This document shows positions 7,221 to 15,385 of a DNA stretch of 64,000 nt, piece after piece (position 1 is the stretch's first letter; each line of letters starts with the position of its first letter). The notes beneath the pieces are model-generated. The model had not been told where the DNA came from. It worked only from the letters and a program-made list of their open reading frames with translations, and searched no databases. The position numbers and the translations under genes were made by a program. Location of the stretch: NCBI GenBank assembly GCA_028819475.1, contig JAPPLJ010000067.1, positions 124,001 to 188,000 of the forward strand. Direction: 5' to 3'. This DNA is from Rhodospirillaceae bacterium (lineage in GTDB: Bacteria > Pseudomonadota > Alphaproteobacteria > Bin65).

Positions 7221-8918
7221 GTGAAAAAAGAAGACCTGCATCTGAAAAATCTTCAACAAAATATACTGCCGCCTTACGTCGATCGCGCCAATGCTGACTC
7301 AGCAAGATTTTTGCTTTGGTTTTTGGAGGAAATTTTTCGCCTTGATTCACAGGACGCTGATGACGCTTGCGTTGACTCCCAATTAGATAAGGGTATTGAT
7401 GGTATATTTGTCAGTGAACAAAATGAAACTATCTACTTTTTTCAAACTAAACTACGCCAAAAAGATAGCTCTACATTAGGGGACAAAGATCTTAAGGAGT
7501 TTTCCGGCAGCCTCGAACAGTTTGCCACAACGGAAACTATTGCAAAATTGTTGGAAGGTAATGCTAGTGACGCATTAAAGAACTGCATAAAACGGAACAA
7601 TCTTTTACAAAGAGTAAATTCAAATTTTTCTATTGTTGGCGTATTTTGTACAAATGTACTTGCATCGAAAGATGCTAAATCCTTACTACAAATGTTGGAT
7701 AATATCGAATTATACGATGCTGAGCGGATTGCTAGTCAAAAAATAGATATTAATGTTAATGGCGGAATATCGAAAAGTTATTCTTTCGATGTTTCGGATA
7801 CGGAAACGATCAGGCATGAATCTAAAGACGGAGTAAGCGCCCGTATTTTTTTGGCGTACGCGAAAGACTTGGTGAACTTGGATGGAATTTCTGATGGAAA
7901 ACTTTTTGAACAGAACGTCAGATTTTCTTTGGGAAATACGAAAATAAATAAAGGATTGCTCGAGAGCATAAAAGACGTTAGGGAACACAATAATTTCCCG
8001 CTATATCACAACGGGATCACCTTGCTTTGTGAGCAAATTGAATTTGAAGGAGACGATGCAATTACGGTGCGTGACTATGTAGTTGTCAATGGCGCGCAAA
8101 GCATTACCTCGTTGCATACAGCAAGATCTTCAATATCCGATGAGTTGAGAGTTCTTACAAAAATTGTCGCTATTAAGGGAAATTCTACACTTTCGGAGAA
8201 AATCACTTATAATAGTAATAACCAAAATGCAATTAAGGCAAGAGACCTGCGTTCAAATCATCCAATTCAAGAGCGACTAAAACGAGAAGTTGAACTGATT
8301 GATTTTAAGAATTATCGGTATGAAGTGAAGCGCGGCGAAAAAAATCAAGGATATGATGTAATTTCCAACGAAGATGCCGGATTAATGCTACTCGCGATAG
8401 ACTTGGGCGAACCTTGGACCTGTCATCAACGATATAGGGTGATGGACGATTCTCACTCTAGAATATTTGGAGAGCGAAATGTTTCGGGATATAAGGTGCT
8501 TTGGCTTTTTGAGTATTTTGATACCTTGCATGCTGGTATAGAGGAGTTGACAAACAAGCCGTTTGCGAAGTACGGCCTAACAAGATATTTTTTGGGCTAC
8601 GCCGTTTCAGAAATTTTGAAAACCTCCGAGAAGGGAAAATCTGTCTTGCGTGATCCCAAAATCTTATTTGCAAATGAATGCTTTGATGATTTTATTGGCA
8701 TTGTTTCATCATTGTCATCAACGGTCGGAATAGATCTTGATGGTGAAATTGAAGAATTGATGGAAAATGGCGATTTTGATTATAAAGTTAGTTTAAAAAA
8801 TGCAAATTGGTGTCGAGATGCGGCTAGAAAGTTGAGACTTTCCTACCTTAAGGATGTTAAGAGGAAAAAGGCAGATTCAATTGACGATTTACTTAATTTT
8901 CTGCCTGATCTAAAGTGA
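7221..8918 (+). CDS. AIPR-family abortive-infection/phage-resistance protein
   Basis: A 565-residue protein of the AIPR (abortive infection phage resistance) family. Residues 20-80 resemble an Mrr/PD-(D/E)XK nuclease core: acidic Asp-60 in DKGIDGIFV and FQTK at 74-77, giving a D...QxK pair. The AIPR core lies at about 230-300, with VRFSLGNTKINKGLLESI, FPLYHNGITLLC and VVNGAQSITSL. The GTG start at 7221 has AGGGG 8 bp upstream. GC content is far below the neighbours (visibly about 38% against about 65%) and codon use is AT-rich, so the gene was acquired recently. A short TTGGACATT repeat occurs on both sides (7118 and 8921). Some homologues are linked to restriction-modification or Abi loci; here no methylase is adjacent. 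The family is fairly clear, the mechanism is not. Confidence 0.8.
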   Translation: MKKEDLHLKNLQQNILPPYVDRANADSARFLLWFLEEIFRLDSQDADDACVDSQLDKGIDGIFVSEQNETIYFFQTKLRQKDSSTLGDKDLKEFSGSLEQFATTETIAKLLEGNASDALKNCIKRNNLLQRVNSNFSIVGVFCTNVLASKDAKSLLQMLDNIELYDAERIASQKIDINVNGGISKSYSFDVSDTETIRHESKDGVSARIFLAYAKDLVNLDGISDGKLFEQNVRFSLGNTKINKGLLESIKDVREHNNFPLYHNGITLLCEQIEFEGDDAITVRDYVVVNGAQSITSLHTARSSISDELRVLTKIVAIKGNSTLSEKITYNSNNQNAIKARDLRSNHPIQERLKREVELIDFKNYRYEVKRGEKNQGYDVISNEDAGLMLLAIDLGEPWTCHQRYRVMDDSHSRIFGERNVSGYKVLWLFEYFDTLHAGIEELTNKPFAKYGLTRYFLGYAVSEILKTSEKGKSVLRDPKILFANECFDDFIGIVSSLSSTVGIDLDGEIEELMENGDFDYKVSLKNANWCRDAARKLRLSYLKDVKRKKADSIDDLLNFLPDLK

Positions 8919-8934
8919 CATTGGACATTAAGTT

Positions 8935-9100
8935 CGGCACCAAGCGCTAGACGCTTTCCAATCTGGTCAACGGGAAATCCGCCGTCTCGTTCGGGATGTC
9001 CCACCGGCTGTCCACGGCGTTTGGCTCAACCCCCGTGACTCGGCTCGACATGCAACTCGCCTTCGATCTTGTGCGTTCGCGCCACCTCGAACGCGAGATC
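8935..9100 (+). pseudogene. HigA-family antitoxin remnant
   Basis: Plus-strand translation from about 8935 reads (F)GTKR-stop-TLSNLVNGKSAVSFGMSHRLS and continues STAFGSTPVTRLDMQLAFDL. This aligns with the second half of HigA antitoxins (recognition helix plus the Q-x-A-x-DL helix), but with an in-frame TAG inside the HTH, no start codon and no N-terminal half. The DNA is high-GC, so the fragment belongs to the resident chromosome rather than to the AIPR insert. It suggests that the AIPR gene inserted next to, or into, an older toxin-antitoxin locus. The right-hand limit is uncertain because it runs into the end of the convergent RES gene. Confidence 0.7.
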
Positions 9101-9124
9101 GCGGTCGACCGGATCGACGACGGT

Positions 9125-9697
9125 TCAGTCGAAGTCAATTACCCCGTGGTTCCCGACGACTTCCTTCTCGATCCGCGTTTCCTGTTCGCAGAACACGATC
9201 AGATTGTATGACGACGGTTCGCGCGCGCTCGGCACCAGTATCCCGTCGGCGCCGAGGAAAGCGCAGGCTTCGGCAATCTCCTGCGAGCGCGGGTATTCCC
9301 GCTGCAGTTCCCGATAGCTGAGGCGCCCGTACCGGCCGGTGTCCAGACCGGCGGCCGAAAGGGCTGCTATATCGGGAAACCGCATGACCGCTTCGAGCGA
9401 GACCCGCAGCTCGTAGAGTTCGTAGCGCACCCGTGACGGCGGGATCGGCTGGCCCCGGTAGAGATGGAAGCGCCGCTCGGCGATCGCCGCTTCCCGGGTC
9501 TCCGAGGTGTAGAGCACGTCCAGCGCGCCGTCGTCCCACCGGCCGCCGGAGCGCCAGCAGGCCAGCGGATCGCGGCCCTCGCGGACCGAGCGCCACACGG
9601 TGCCGGCATAGGGCGCCTGGCCGACGGCCTCCAGGGCGTCGAGCAGCCGCCGGTCGCGTATCCGGTGCTCGGGCCGGACGCCGTCTCCAGCTGCCAT
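9125..9697 (-). CDS. RES-domain toxin (NAD+-degrading)
   Basis: A 190-residue RES-family protein. The family's Arg-Glu-Ser-type pattern is visible: WRSVREGRDPLACWRSGGRWDDG, then VLYTSETREAAIAE with the Tyr/Ser/Glu cluster, and PSSYNLIVF near the C-terminus. RES toxins such as MbcT deplete NAD+ by phosphorolysis or hydrolysis and stop growth. It lies 20 bp downstream of an Xre/MbcA-like antitoxin gene on the same strand, the usual antitoxin-toxin order for this type. Length is normal and the fold looks intact. Confidence 0.9.
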   Translation of the reverse strand: MAAGDGVRPEHRIRDRRLLDALEAVGQAPYAGTVWRSVREGRDPLACWRSGGRWDDGALDVLYTSETREAAIAERRFHLYRGQPIPPSRVRYELYELRVSLEAVMRFPDIAALSAAGLDTGRYGRLSYRELQREYPRSQEIAEACAFLGADGILVPSAREPSSYNLIVFCEQETRIEKEVVGNHGVIDFD

Positions 9698-9717
9698 GGT
9701 CTAAGGACGCGCCCTGT

Positions 9718-10074
9718 TCAGAGATAGGCGTCGGCGTCGAGGCGATCCAGGATCGCAACCACCTCTTCGGCCCGCTCGCTATGGATCAGGTCTATGGCGC
9801 GCGCGCCGTCGAGTTGCGGATGCAGGGCGTAGAGCCAGGCGCGGATTTCCTCCCGGTTGTAATATTCGCTGAGCCGCAGCACGACATAGGACAGGTCCGA
9901 CATGATGAGCTGCGTCCTGGGATGCGGCGACTTCCGGCCGTTCGCCCACCGGGACACCGTGGCCCTGGAGACGCCGGCGAAATTCGCGATGTCGGTCCCC
10001 TTCAGACCGCCGGTCTGCCGCAGCCGCTCGATGAATTGCGCGACAGGCTTCGTCTCCATTCGATTCATGTTCAA
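9718..10074 (-). CDS. Xre/MbcA/ParS-type antitoxin of the RES module
   Basis: A 118-residue protein. Residues 20-50 are a helix-turn-helix (LKGTDIANFAGVSRATVSRWANGRKS). Residues 75-118 form the toxin-binding domain typical of MbcA/ParS/Xre antitoxins (WLYALHPQLDGARAIDLIHSERAEEVVAILDRL). It should neutralise the RES toxin encoded downstream and repress the operon. Direct repeats that may be its operator lie immediately upstream. Met-1 and the next few Met codons are alternative starts (MNMNRM). Confidence 0.9.
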   Translation of the reverse strand: MNMNRMETKPVAQFIERLRQTGGLKGTDIANFAGVSRATVSRWANGRKSPHPRTQLIMSDLSYVVLRLSEYYNREEIRAWLYALHPQLDGARAIDLIHSERAEEVVAILDRLDADAYL

Positions 10075-10097
10075 CCCCGCGTCGCCCGATGGCGATT

Positions 10098-10130
10098 ACC
10101 AAAATTGACTATTAGGTTTCACCAAATTGA
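10098..10130 (-). promoter_or_regulatory. Direct repeats upstream of the Xre/RES operon, putative operator
   Basis: Read on the minus strand, TCAATTTGGT and TCAATTTTGGT are spaced about 22 bp, two helical turns, within 60 bp of the antitoxin start. The AT-rich setting fits a promoter. Autoregulation by the HTH antitoxin is inferred from the family. Confidence 0.5.
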
Positions 10131-10313
10131 TATCTGAAAGCGGAAAATCAATCTATCTGAGTCAGGCTCAATCCTCAATCGCCCCAATACACAATCGCGC
10201 CGCCGGATCGTTCAGCATGGGCGGCACGGACCCGACAGCGAATAACCGCCCCGGAGGCCTTGACTCCTGCTTCTGGAACATTATATGAACATTCTTCAAA
10301 GGTGCCGCTCGAA

Positions 10314-10338
10314 TCCCCCTCCCCCAAGGGGAGGGGGA
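10314..10338. repeat. C/G-tract hairpin (REP-like)
   Basis: Perfect 11-bp stem TCCCCCTCCCC / GGGGAGGGGGA with loop CAA, in an intergenic region. It has no T-run, and resembles the C-rich/G-rich palindromes scattered between proteobacterial genes. Confidence 0.7.
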
Positions 10339-10375
10339 CGCATTGAAGCACGGTATTTGTCCGGAAACGGAGAAA

Positions 10376-10401
10376 CATGACGGACCATGACATTTCCTGA
10401 C
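10376..10401 (+). repeat. CATGAC triple element, copy 1
   Basis: CATGAC at 10376 and 10386 and CCTGAC at 10396: three hexamers in the same orientation with a 10-bp period. The third is degenerate. The 10075-10918 stretch contains three such elements and no gene I can support. Confidence 0.85.
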
Positions 10402-10658
10402 ACATGCCAGGAGCCGCCTTGCCGGCGCCGCGGCCGCGCCGCCCCATCCGCGCGGCATTCCGGTGCGGACGATCTAGGAATTTATGCATAGTATGCTTTT
10501 TTTTCGCGCGCGTGCCGGAACGGAAATGGCGGATTTCTGCGGATTCCGCGCCGGGAAAAGCGGCTCGGCGGCGAAAAAAACACGAAAAATAGACCGGTCT
10601 GTCTAAATCTTGAGGCCGGGCCGCGCATGCGAAAAAGAAGGAGGATACCGCCACGGAA

Positions 10659-10684
10659 CATGACGAATCATGACATTTCATGAC
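10659..10684 (+). repeat. CATGAC triple element, copy 2
   Basis: Three perfect CATGAC hexamers at 10659, 10669 and 10679, exactly 10 bp apart, separated by GAAT and ATTT. The starts of copies 1 and 2 are 283 bp apart. Confidence 0.9.
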
Positions 10685-10703
10685 ACGAGCCACCCCCTTC
10701 CTT

Positions 10704-10828
10704 GTCACCCCGGACGGAGCGCAGCGACGATCCGGGGACCAGGAGCCTGCCCTGAGCCTGTCGAAGGGACAACCGCGAAAATCGTGCCAGGCGACTCTGG
10801 GCCCCGGATCGGGGTCCGGGGCGACACG
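10704..10828. repeat. Dispersed intergenic palindromic repeat
   Basis: The segment opens with GTCACCCCGGACGGAGCGCA, contains GATCCGGGGACC and the widespread motif GAGCCTGTCGAAGG, and closes with the inverted GGTCCGGGGCGAC. It is a GC-rich imperfect palindrome of a kind common between proteobacterial genes. It is flanked on each side by a CATGAC triple element. Confidence 0.7.
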
Positions 10829-10857
10829 GCGTTGTGTTCGGTGCGAGCCCGAAGCAT

Positions 10858-10883
10858 CATGACGAATCATGACATTTCATGAC
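10858..10883 (+). repeat. CATGAC triple element, copy 3
   Basis: Three perfect CATGAC hexamers at 10858, 10868 and 10878, identical in spacing and linkers (GAAT, ATTT) to copy 2. It lies 35 bp from the end of the Rieske beta-subunit gene. Confidence 0.9.
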
Positions 10884-10918
10884 AGTTGCGCACCCCGCGC
10901 GGTGCGCCGGGCCGCCGC

Positions 10919-11509
10919 TCAGATCGGGACGGGCATGACGCCCTGGACGCCGTCGCAGTCGATCAGGTCGATCCGCTTGAGGACGATCCTGAAGTCGCCG
11001 CCGCCGGACTTGGAGTCGGCCCTGGAGCCGGGCCTGGGGTCAGGCCGGAGCCGCATGGTCTGGCGGCCGTCGTAGCGGGTGCGGTCGCCGGCCCGGTAGA
11101 GGGCGACCTGGAGCGAGGCGACCGCCTCGATCGTGCCGTCCCCGGCCGCGGCGACGGCGATATTGCCGAGCAGGTGGGAGCTGCGCGGCAGCGGCATGAG
11201 CGACCAGGCCCGCGGATGGCCGAGCCGCCGGACGCGCATGCGCAGGACCGTGCGGTCCTCGTGGACGATCGAGACGGCGCCGAAGCGGTCGGTCTGGCCG
11301 GGCAGGCCGGGGATCCAGTAGAGGCCGTCCTCGTCGAACAGGGCGAGCCAGTCCTCGTAGCGCCCGTCGTCGAGCAGCCGGGCCTCGCGGTAGAGGAAGG
11401 CCTCGACGGCGGCGCGGTCCACGGCGTTTGCCGTACCGGATTCGGGCGTACCGGATTCGGGCGTACCGGATTCGGGGGCGCCGGGTTCGGGCGAAGGACC
11501 GTCCGCCAC
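10919..11509 (-). CDS. Aromatic-ring-hydroxylating dioxygenase, beta subunit
   Basis: A 196-residue protein of the SnoaL-like cone fold used by Rieske dioxygenase small subunits. Landmarks: AVEAFLYREARLLDDGRYEDWLALFDEDGLYWIP, HEDRTVLRMRVRRL and PRSSHLLGNI, and FRIVLKRIDLID near the C-terminus. The beta subunit has no cofactor and stabilises the alpha3beta3 oxygenase. Residues 12-26 are a low-complexity PESGT repeat encoded by three tandem 15-bp units at about 11431-11475, an extension not needed for the fold. The gene follows the alpha subunit with a 5-bp gap, so the two are co-transcribed. Confidence 0.9.
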   Translation of the reverse strand: MADGPSPEPGAPESGTPESGTPESGTANAVDRAAVEAFLYREARLLDDGRYEDWLALFDEDGLYWIPGLPGQTDRFGAVSIVHEDRTVLRMRVRRLGHPRAWSLMPLPRSSHLLGNIAVAAAGDGTIEAVASLQVALYRAGDRTRYDGRQTMRLRPDPRPGSRADSKSGGGDFRIVLKRIDLIDCDGVQGVMPVPI

Positions 11510-11514
11510 GGCGC

Positions 11515-12906
11515 TCAGGCCGTCATATGGTCGAGCCAGGCGCGGAACTGGCCGCGGATCGGCAGCTCGCTGGTGCCCGGCGAGGCGAGGCGGCCGTTGC
11601 CGGCCCCTCCGCCGCCAGCCCCTGCGTCAACCGGCGCGTCGAGGCCGCGCGACTGGTCGAGCCATTCCCGGCTGCCGTCGGCGAGGCCGGCCTGGACCTT
11701 CTCGAAGATCTCGACGTCGTCGGCGAAGATCATCGAGGCGGGCGAGCTGAGATTGGTGAGGAAGCGCACTGCGCGATGGAACATGCCCTCGGGCGCGCCG
11801 CCGAGCCGGAAGCACATGGCCTGGACGACGGTCCGGTCGGGCGCGACCGGCTGGACGATGCGGATCTGCTGGTATTGCGCGTTGATGTTCAGGTTGGGCC
11901 AGATCAGGTTGTTGAAGCGGTCCATGCCGAGGATGGCGTCGGCCGCCGCGCGCCCCTTCGCGGCTTCCAGCGCCGCCCGGTATTCGCGGGACAGCGGATC
12001 GTCCCGGTCCGGCGAGAGGACGCCCTCGCTGTAAAAGCCGTCCATGTAGCTGTGGCCGTTGGCCAGCCCCTGGAGGCCGAGCGACTGCCATTCGCGCACC
12101 GAGAAGCCGTTGGACAGGAGCTGGGTGTGCGCCTGGTGCTCGTCGTAGACCGGCTCGGCATAGTCGCGCCCGTCCTCCCGCGCGGCGTTGACCGAGGATT
12201 CGTGGACGAAGCCGGGATGCATCGTGTCGTTGGCGTTCTCGTGGTGCAGCTTCCAGTTGCCGCGGTATTCGAGCCGGAAGATGCCGCCGTCCTGGAAAAT
12301 CTCGCCGTCCGGCGCCCGGTCGACCAGATTGTCGAGCGCCTCCGTCATGTCGCCGAGGAAGTCCTCCAGCCCCGGCCCGTCGGCGGCCAGGCTGGCGAAG
12401 ACGAAGCTGCGGTAGTCCGCCACCCGCGGCGCGCGGAACAGGGCGAGGCGCGGATCGGCGATATCGAACGAGTCGGGCATGCTCTTGCGGTGCGGCACCG
12501 AGCGCAGCGTGCCGTCCAGGCCGAAGGTCCAGGCGTGATAGGGGCAGACCAGGCTCGCCGCACTGGCACGCTCCACCGAGCAGAGGGTCGTTCCGCGGTG
12601 GGTGCAGCGGTTCCCGACGACATGGACGCGGCCGTCCCCGTCGCGGGTCGCGAGCACGTCGTGCAGGCCGAGGCGCGTGCGGATGAGGTCGTTCGGCCCG
12701 GGAATCTGGCTGGCATGGGCGACGAAGATCCAGGCGCGCCCGAAAATGCGCGCCATTTCCAGATCGAACACCGCGCGGTCGGTATAGGCGCGGCGATGCA
12801 CGCGGTCGGGCTCGACCAGCGCCGCGATCTCGGCGGGGCCGATTGCCGGGGACGCGCCCGATTGGCTGCTGCTGTCGCGGGGAACGGGCATGGCGCTGTC
12901 CTGCAT
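11515..12906 (-). CDS. Aromatic-ring-hydroxylating dioxygenase, alpha subunit (Rieske)
   Basis: A 463-residue catalytic subunit. The Rieske [2Fe-2S] ligands are Cys-101/His-103 in CTHRG and Cys-121/His-124 in CPYHAW. The mononuclear iron site is Asp-227, His-230 and His-235 in HHENANDTMHPGFVHE. Such enzymes add both atoms of O2 to an aromatic ring to give a cis-dihydrodiol, or hydroxylate or demethylate related substrates. The beta subunit gene is immediately downstream; ferredoxin and reductase genes are not in the window. The start is at 12906 or five codons later. It is divergent from the molybdenum hydroxylase gene across 138 bp. The substrate is unknown. Confidence 0.92.
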   Translation of the reverse strand: MQDSAMPVPRDSSSQSGASPAIGPAEIAALVEPDRVHRRAYTDRAVFDLEMARIFGRAWIFVAHASQIPGPNDLIRTRLGLHDVLATRDGDGRVHVVGNRCTHRGTTLCSVERASAASLVCPYHAWTFGLDGTLRSVPHRKSMPDSFDIADPRLALFRAPRVADYRSFVFASLAADGPGLEDFLGDMTEALDNLVDRAPDGEIFQDGGIFRLEYRGNWKLHHENANDTMHPGFVHESSVNAAREDGRDYAEPVYDEHQAHTQLLSNGFSVREWQSLGLQGLANGHSYMDGFYSEGVLSPDRDDPLSREYRAALEAAKGRAAADAILGMDRFNNLIWPNLNINAQYQQIRIVQPVAPDRTVVQAMCFRLGGAPEGMFHRAVRFLTNLSSPASMIFADDVEIFEKVQAGLADGSREWLDQSRGLDAPVDAGAGGGGAGNGRLASPGTSELPIRGQFRAWLDHMTA

Positions 12907-13044
12907 ACGCCAATCCGCCCTGCCGATCCAGCGGGGAGGCGAAAAGGCGGCCGGTGAGGCGGCCCGGTGTGGCGGCCCGGTGTGGCGGACATTGCGCCCG
13001 GCGGCTACAGTGCCGCCGCTCCGCCACCCGATCCGGCTTCATCC

Positions 13045-15384
13045 ATGGGCGACACGACCGACCGAACGCTCCCGCGCACCGAGACCCGCCGGCTGGTGGC
13101 CGGCCGCGGCCGGTTCACCGGCGATCTCGCGGCGCCGCGCCTGCTCCACGCCGTCTTCCTGCGCAGCCCGGTCGCCCACGGCCGGATCGTTGCGCTGGAT
13201 ACGGCTGCTGCACGCGCCCTGCCCGGCGTCGCCGCCGTGCTGACGGCGGACGATCTGCGGCCGGTCTGCCGGCCGATGGTCACGCGCTCGGCGACGGTTC
13301 CGGAACACCGGCCGCCGCCCCAGCCGGCGCTGGCGGACGGCAGCGTGCACTACCAGGGCGAACCGGTCGCGCTGGCCGTTGCCGACAGCCCCGACCGGGC
13401 GCGCGACGCCGCCGAAGCCGTCCGGCTCGAAATCGAGGAGATGCCGCCGGCGAGCGACTATGCCGATTCGGCGGTCCGCGACCGCAAGGCCCACCCGGCG
13501 TCGGACAGCAACATCATGCTGCAGCGAAGTTTCGGGGAGGCCGGCCCCGCCCCCCTGGCCCGGCGGCGCTTCGTCTTCGAGCGCCAGACCGGCGTGCCCC
13601 TGGAAGGCCGCGCCGTGCTCGCCGACTACGATCCGGCGGAAGGGTCGCTGACGGTGTTCCAGTCCGGCCAGGTGCCGCACCAGATGCAGCAGGTCTGGGC
13701 CGATCAGCTCGGCCTGCCGCTGCACAGGGTCCGGGTCGTCTGCCCGGATGTCGGCGGCGCCTTCGGCATCAAGCTGCACGCCTATGCCGACGAGCTTGCC
13801 GTCGTCGCGGCATCGCGCCTGCTCGGCCGGCCGGTCAAATGGGCGGCCGACCGGCTGGAGTCCTTCCTGTCGGACGTCCATGCCCGGGAATTCACCATCG
13901 ACGCCGGTCTGGAAACCGTCGAGGACGGCAGGATCGTGGCCTTCGACGCGACGATGGAAAACGGCGCCGGGGCTTACTCAGTCCATCCGCGCTGCAGCGC
14001 CGGCGAGGCTTCGCTGACCGCGGCCCTGATCGGCGCGGCCTGTACGGCGGAACGGGCGCATGTGGCGGCGGCCGTGCGGGCGCAGAACAAGGCGCCGACC
14101 GGCGCTTATCGCGGCGTCGGTCAGCCGGTCGCCATGGCGGTGTCGGAAGTGCTGATCGACGACGCGGCCTGGCGGCTCGGCCTCGATCCGCTGGAGGTGC
14201 GCCGGCGCAACTATCCGGCCGACGGCAGCGGTTTCACGAGCGCCGGCGGCGTCCGGGCCGATGCCCTGTCCTTCCACGGCTGCCTCGACCGGCTCGAAGC
14301 CCTGATGGAATACCCGGCCCTGCGGGCGGCTCAGGCTGCGGTGCGCAAGGCGGGCGGGATCGAGGGCATCGGCGTGGCGACGCTGGTCGAGCTGACCGCA
14401 CCGGGCGCCGGCGTCTACGGCGCGCAGGAAATTGACGCCACGGCCGAGGATACCGCCACGGTGGCGATGCTGCCCTCGGGCGCGGCGCGGGTGCAGGTCG
14501 GCTGCACCGACCAGGGACAGGGCACGCTGACCGGGGTCGGGCAGCTGGTGGCCGAACGGCTCGGCCTGGCGCCGGAGGATGTCGCAGTCACGGCCGGCGA
14601 CAGCGACGGCCCCGTCGGCGGCGGCGCCTGGGCGTCGCGCGGCCTGTCCATAGGCGGCACGGCGGCCTGGCGGGCGGCGGATGCGGTCGCGGGGCGCCTG
14701 CTGGAAATCGCCGGGACCCTTTTGCAGGAGGAGGCCGCCAATCTGACGCTGGCGGGCGGCGAGGTCTGCGACCGTACCGGTGCTGCGCGGCTGACCGTCG
14801 CCGAAATCGCGAAGATCGCCCACTACCGCCAGCATCTGCTGCCGCCAGAAATCTCGACGGATCTGAGCGCATCCCGCAGCTTCGTGCCGAAGACCGCGCC
14901 CTTCTATGCGGCCAACGGCATCCAGGCCTGTCATCTCGCGATCGACCCTGAAACCGGCGAGATCGACCTGCTGCGCCACTGGGTGGTCGAGGATTGCGGA
15001 CGGGTCGTCAACCCGGCGCTGGTCGACGGCCAGATTATCGGCGGCGTGGTCCAGGGCCTGGGCGCAGCGCTGATGGAGCGCTGCGTCTACGACGGCGACG
15101 GCAACCTGCTGACCGGTTCGCTGATGGACTATGCCCTGCCGCGGGCCGATCGGGTGCCGCCCATCCTGATCGACCATGTCGAGACCCCGCAACCGGGCAC
15201 GGAGACCGGCGTCAAGGGCGCCGGCGAGGCCGGCGTCGTCGGCGCCATCGCCGCCGTCTGGTGCGCCGTCAACGACGCCCTGCGCCCGTTCGGCGCGCAG
15301 GCGACGACGCAGCCGTTTACGCCGGAGCGGATGCTGCGGGCGTTGCGCGGGGGACGGCGGGGTAAAGCCGCTTACGGCCTTTGA
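13045..15384 (+). CDS. Xanthine dehydrogenase/CO dehydrogenase-family molybdopterin-binding subunit
   Basis: A 779-residue large subunit of the molybdenum hydroxylase family. The N-terminal a/b-hammerhead domain runs from about 15 to 120 (RLVAGRGRFTGDLAAPRLLHAVFLRSPVAHGRI). The MoCo-binding region has GAFGIKLHAYADELAVVAAS, TGAYRGVGQP and GCTDQGQGTLTG. The catalytic glutamate motif is near the C-terminus (GVKGAGEAGVVGAIAA). These enzymes hydroxylate carbons of N-heterocycles, purines, aldehydes or CO; the CODH-specific active-site Cys loop is not evident. The FAD and 2Fe-2S subunits that normally accompany it are absent nearby, so partners must be encoded elsewhere. The ATG at 13045 was chosen because homology starts there; the open frame continues 26 codons further upstream. 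Confidence 0.88.
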   Translation: MGDTTDRTLPRTETRRLVAGRGRFTGDLAAPRLLHAVFLRSPVAHGRIVALDTAAARALPGVAAVLTADDLRPVCRPMVTRSATVPEHRPPPQPALADGSVHYQGEPVALAVADSPDRARDAAEAVRLEIEEMPPASDYADSAVRDRKAHPASDSNIMLQRSFGEAGPAPLARRRFVFERQTGVPLEGRAVLADYDPAEGSLTVFQSGQVPHQMQQVWADQLGLPLHRVRVVCPDVGGAFGIKLHAYADELAVVAASRLLGRPVKWAADRLESFLSDVHAREFTIDAGLETVEDGRIVAFDATMENGAGAYSVHPRCSAGEASLTAALIGAACTAERAHVAAAVRAQNKAPTGAYRGVGQPVAMAVSEVLIDDAAWRLGLDPLEVRRRNYPADGSGFTSAGGVRADALSFHGCLDRLEALMEYPALRAAQAAVRKAGGIEGIGVATLVELTAPGAGVYGAQEIDATAEDTATVAMLPSGAARVQVGCTDQGQGTLTGVGQLVAERLGLAPEDVAVTAGDSDGPVGGGAWASRGLSIGGTAAWRAADAVAGRLLEIAGTLLQEEAANLTLAGGEVCDRTGAARLTVAEIAKIAHYRQHLLPPEISTDLSASRSFVPKTAPFYAANGIQACHLAIDPETGEIDLLRHWVVEDCGRVVNPALVDGQIIGGVVQGLGAALMERCVYDGDGNLLTGSLMDYALPRADRVPPILIDHVETPQPGTETGVKGAGEAGVVGAIAAVWCAVNDALRPFGAQATTQPFTPERMLRALRGGRRGKAAYGL

Positions 15385-15385
15385 G

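Noticed and set aside
10175..10870. A 231-codon minus-strand frame across the CATGAC region
   Set aside because: It is built from palindromic repeats and hairpins and has no protein-like composition.
13045..15384. Aerobic CO dehydrogenase CoxL
   Set aside because: The CoxL active-site cysteine loop is not evident and coxM/coxS are absent; kept as a general molybdenum hydroxylase large subunit.
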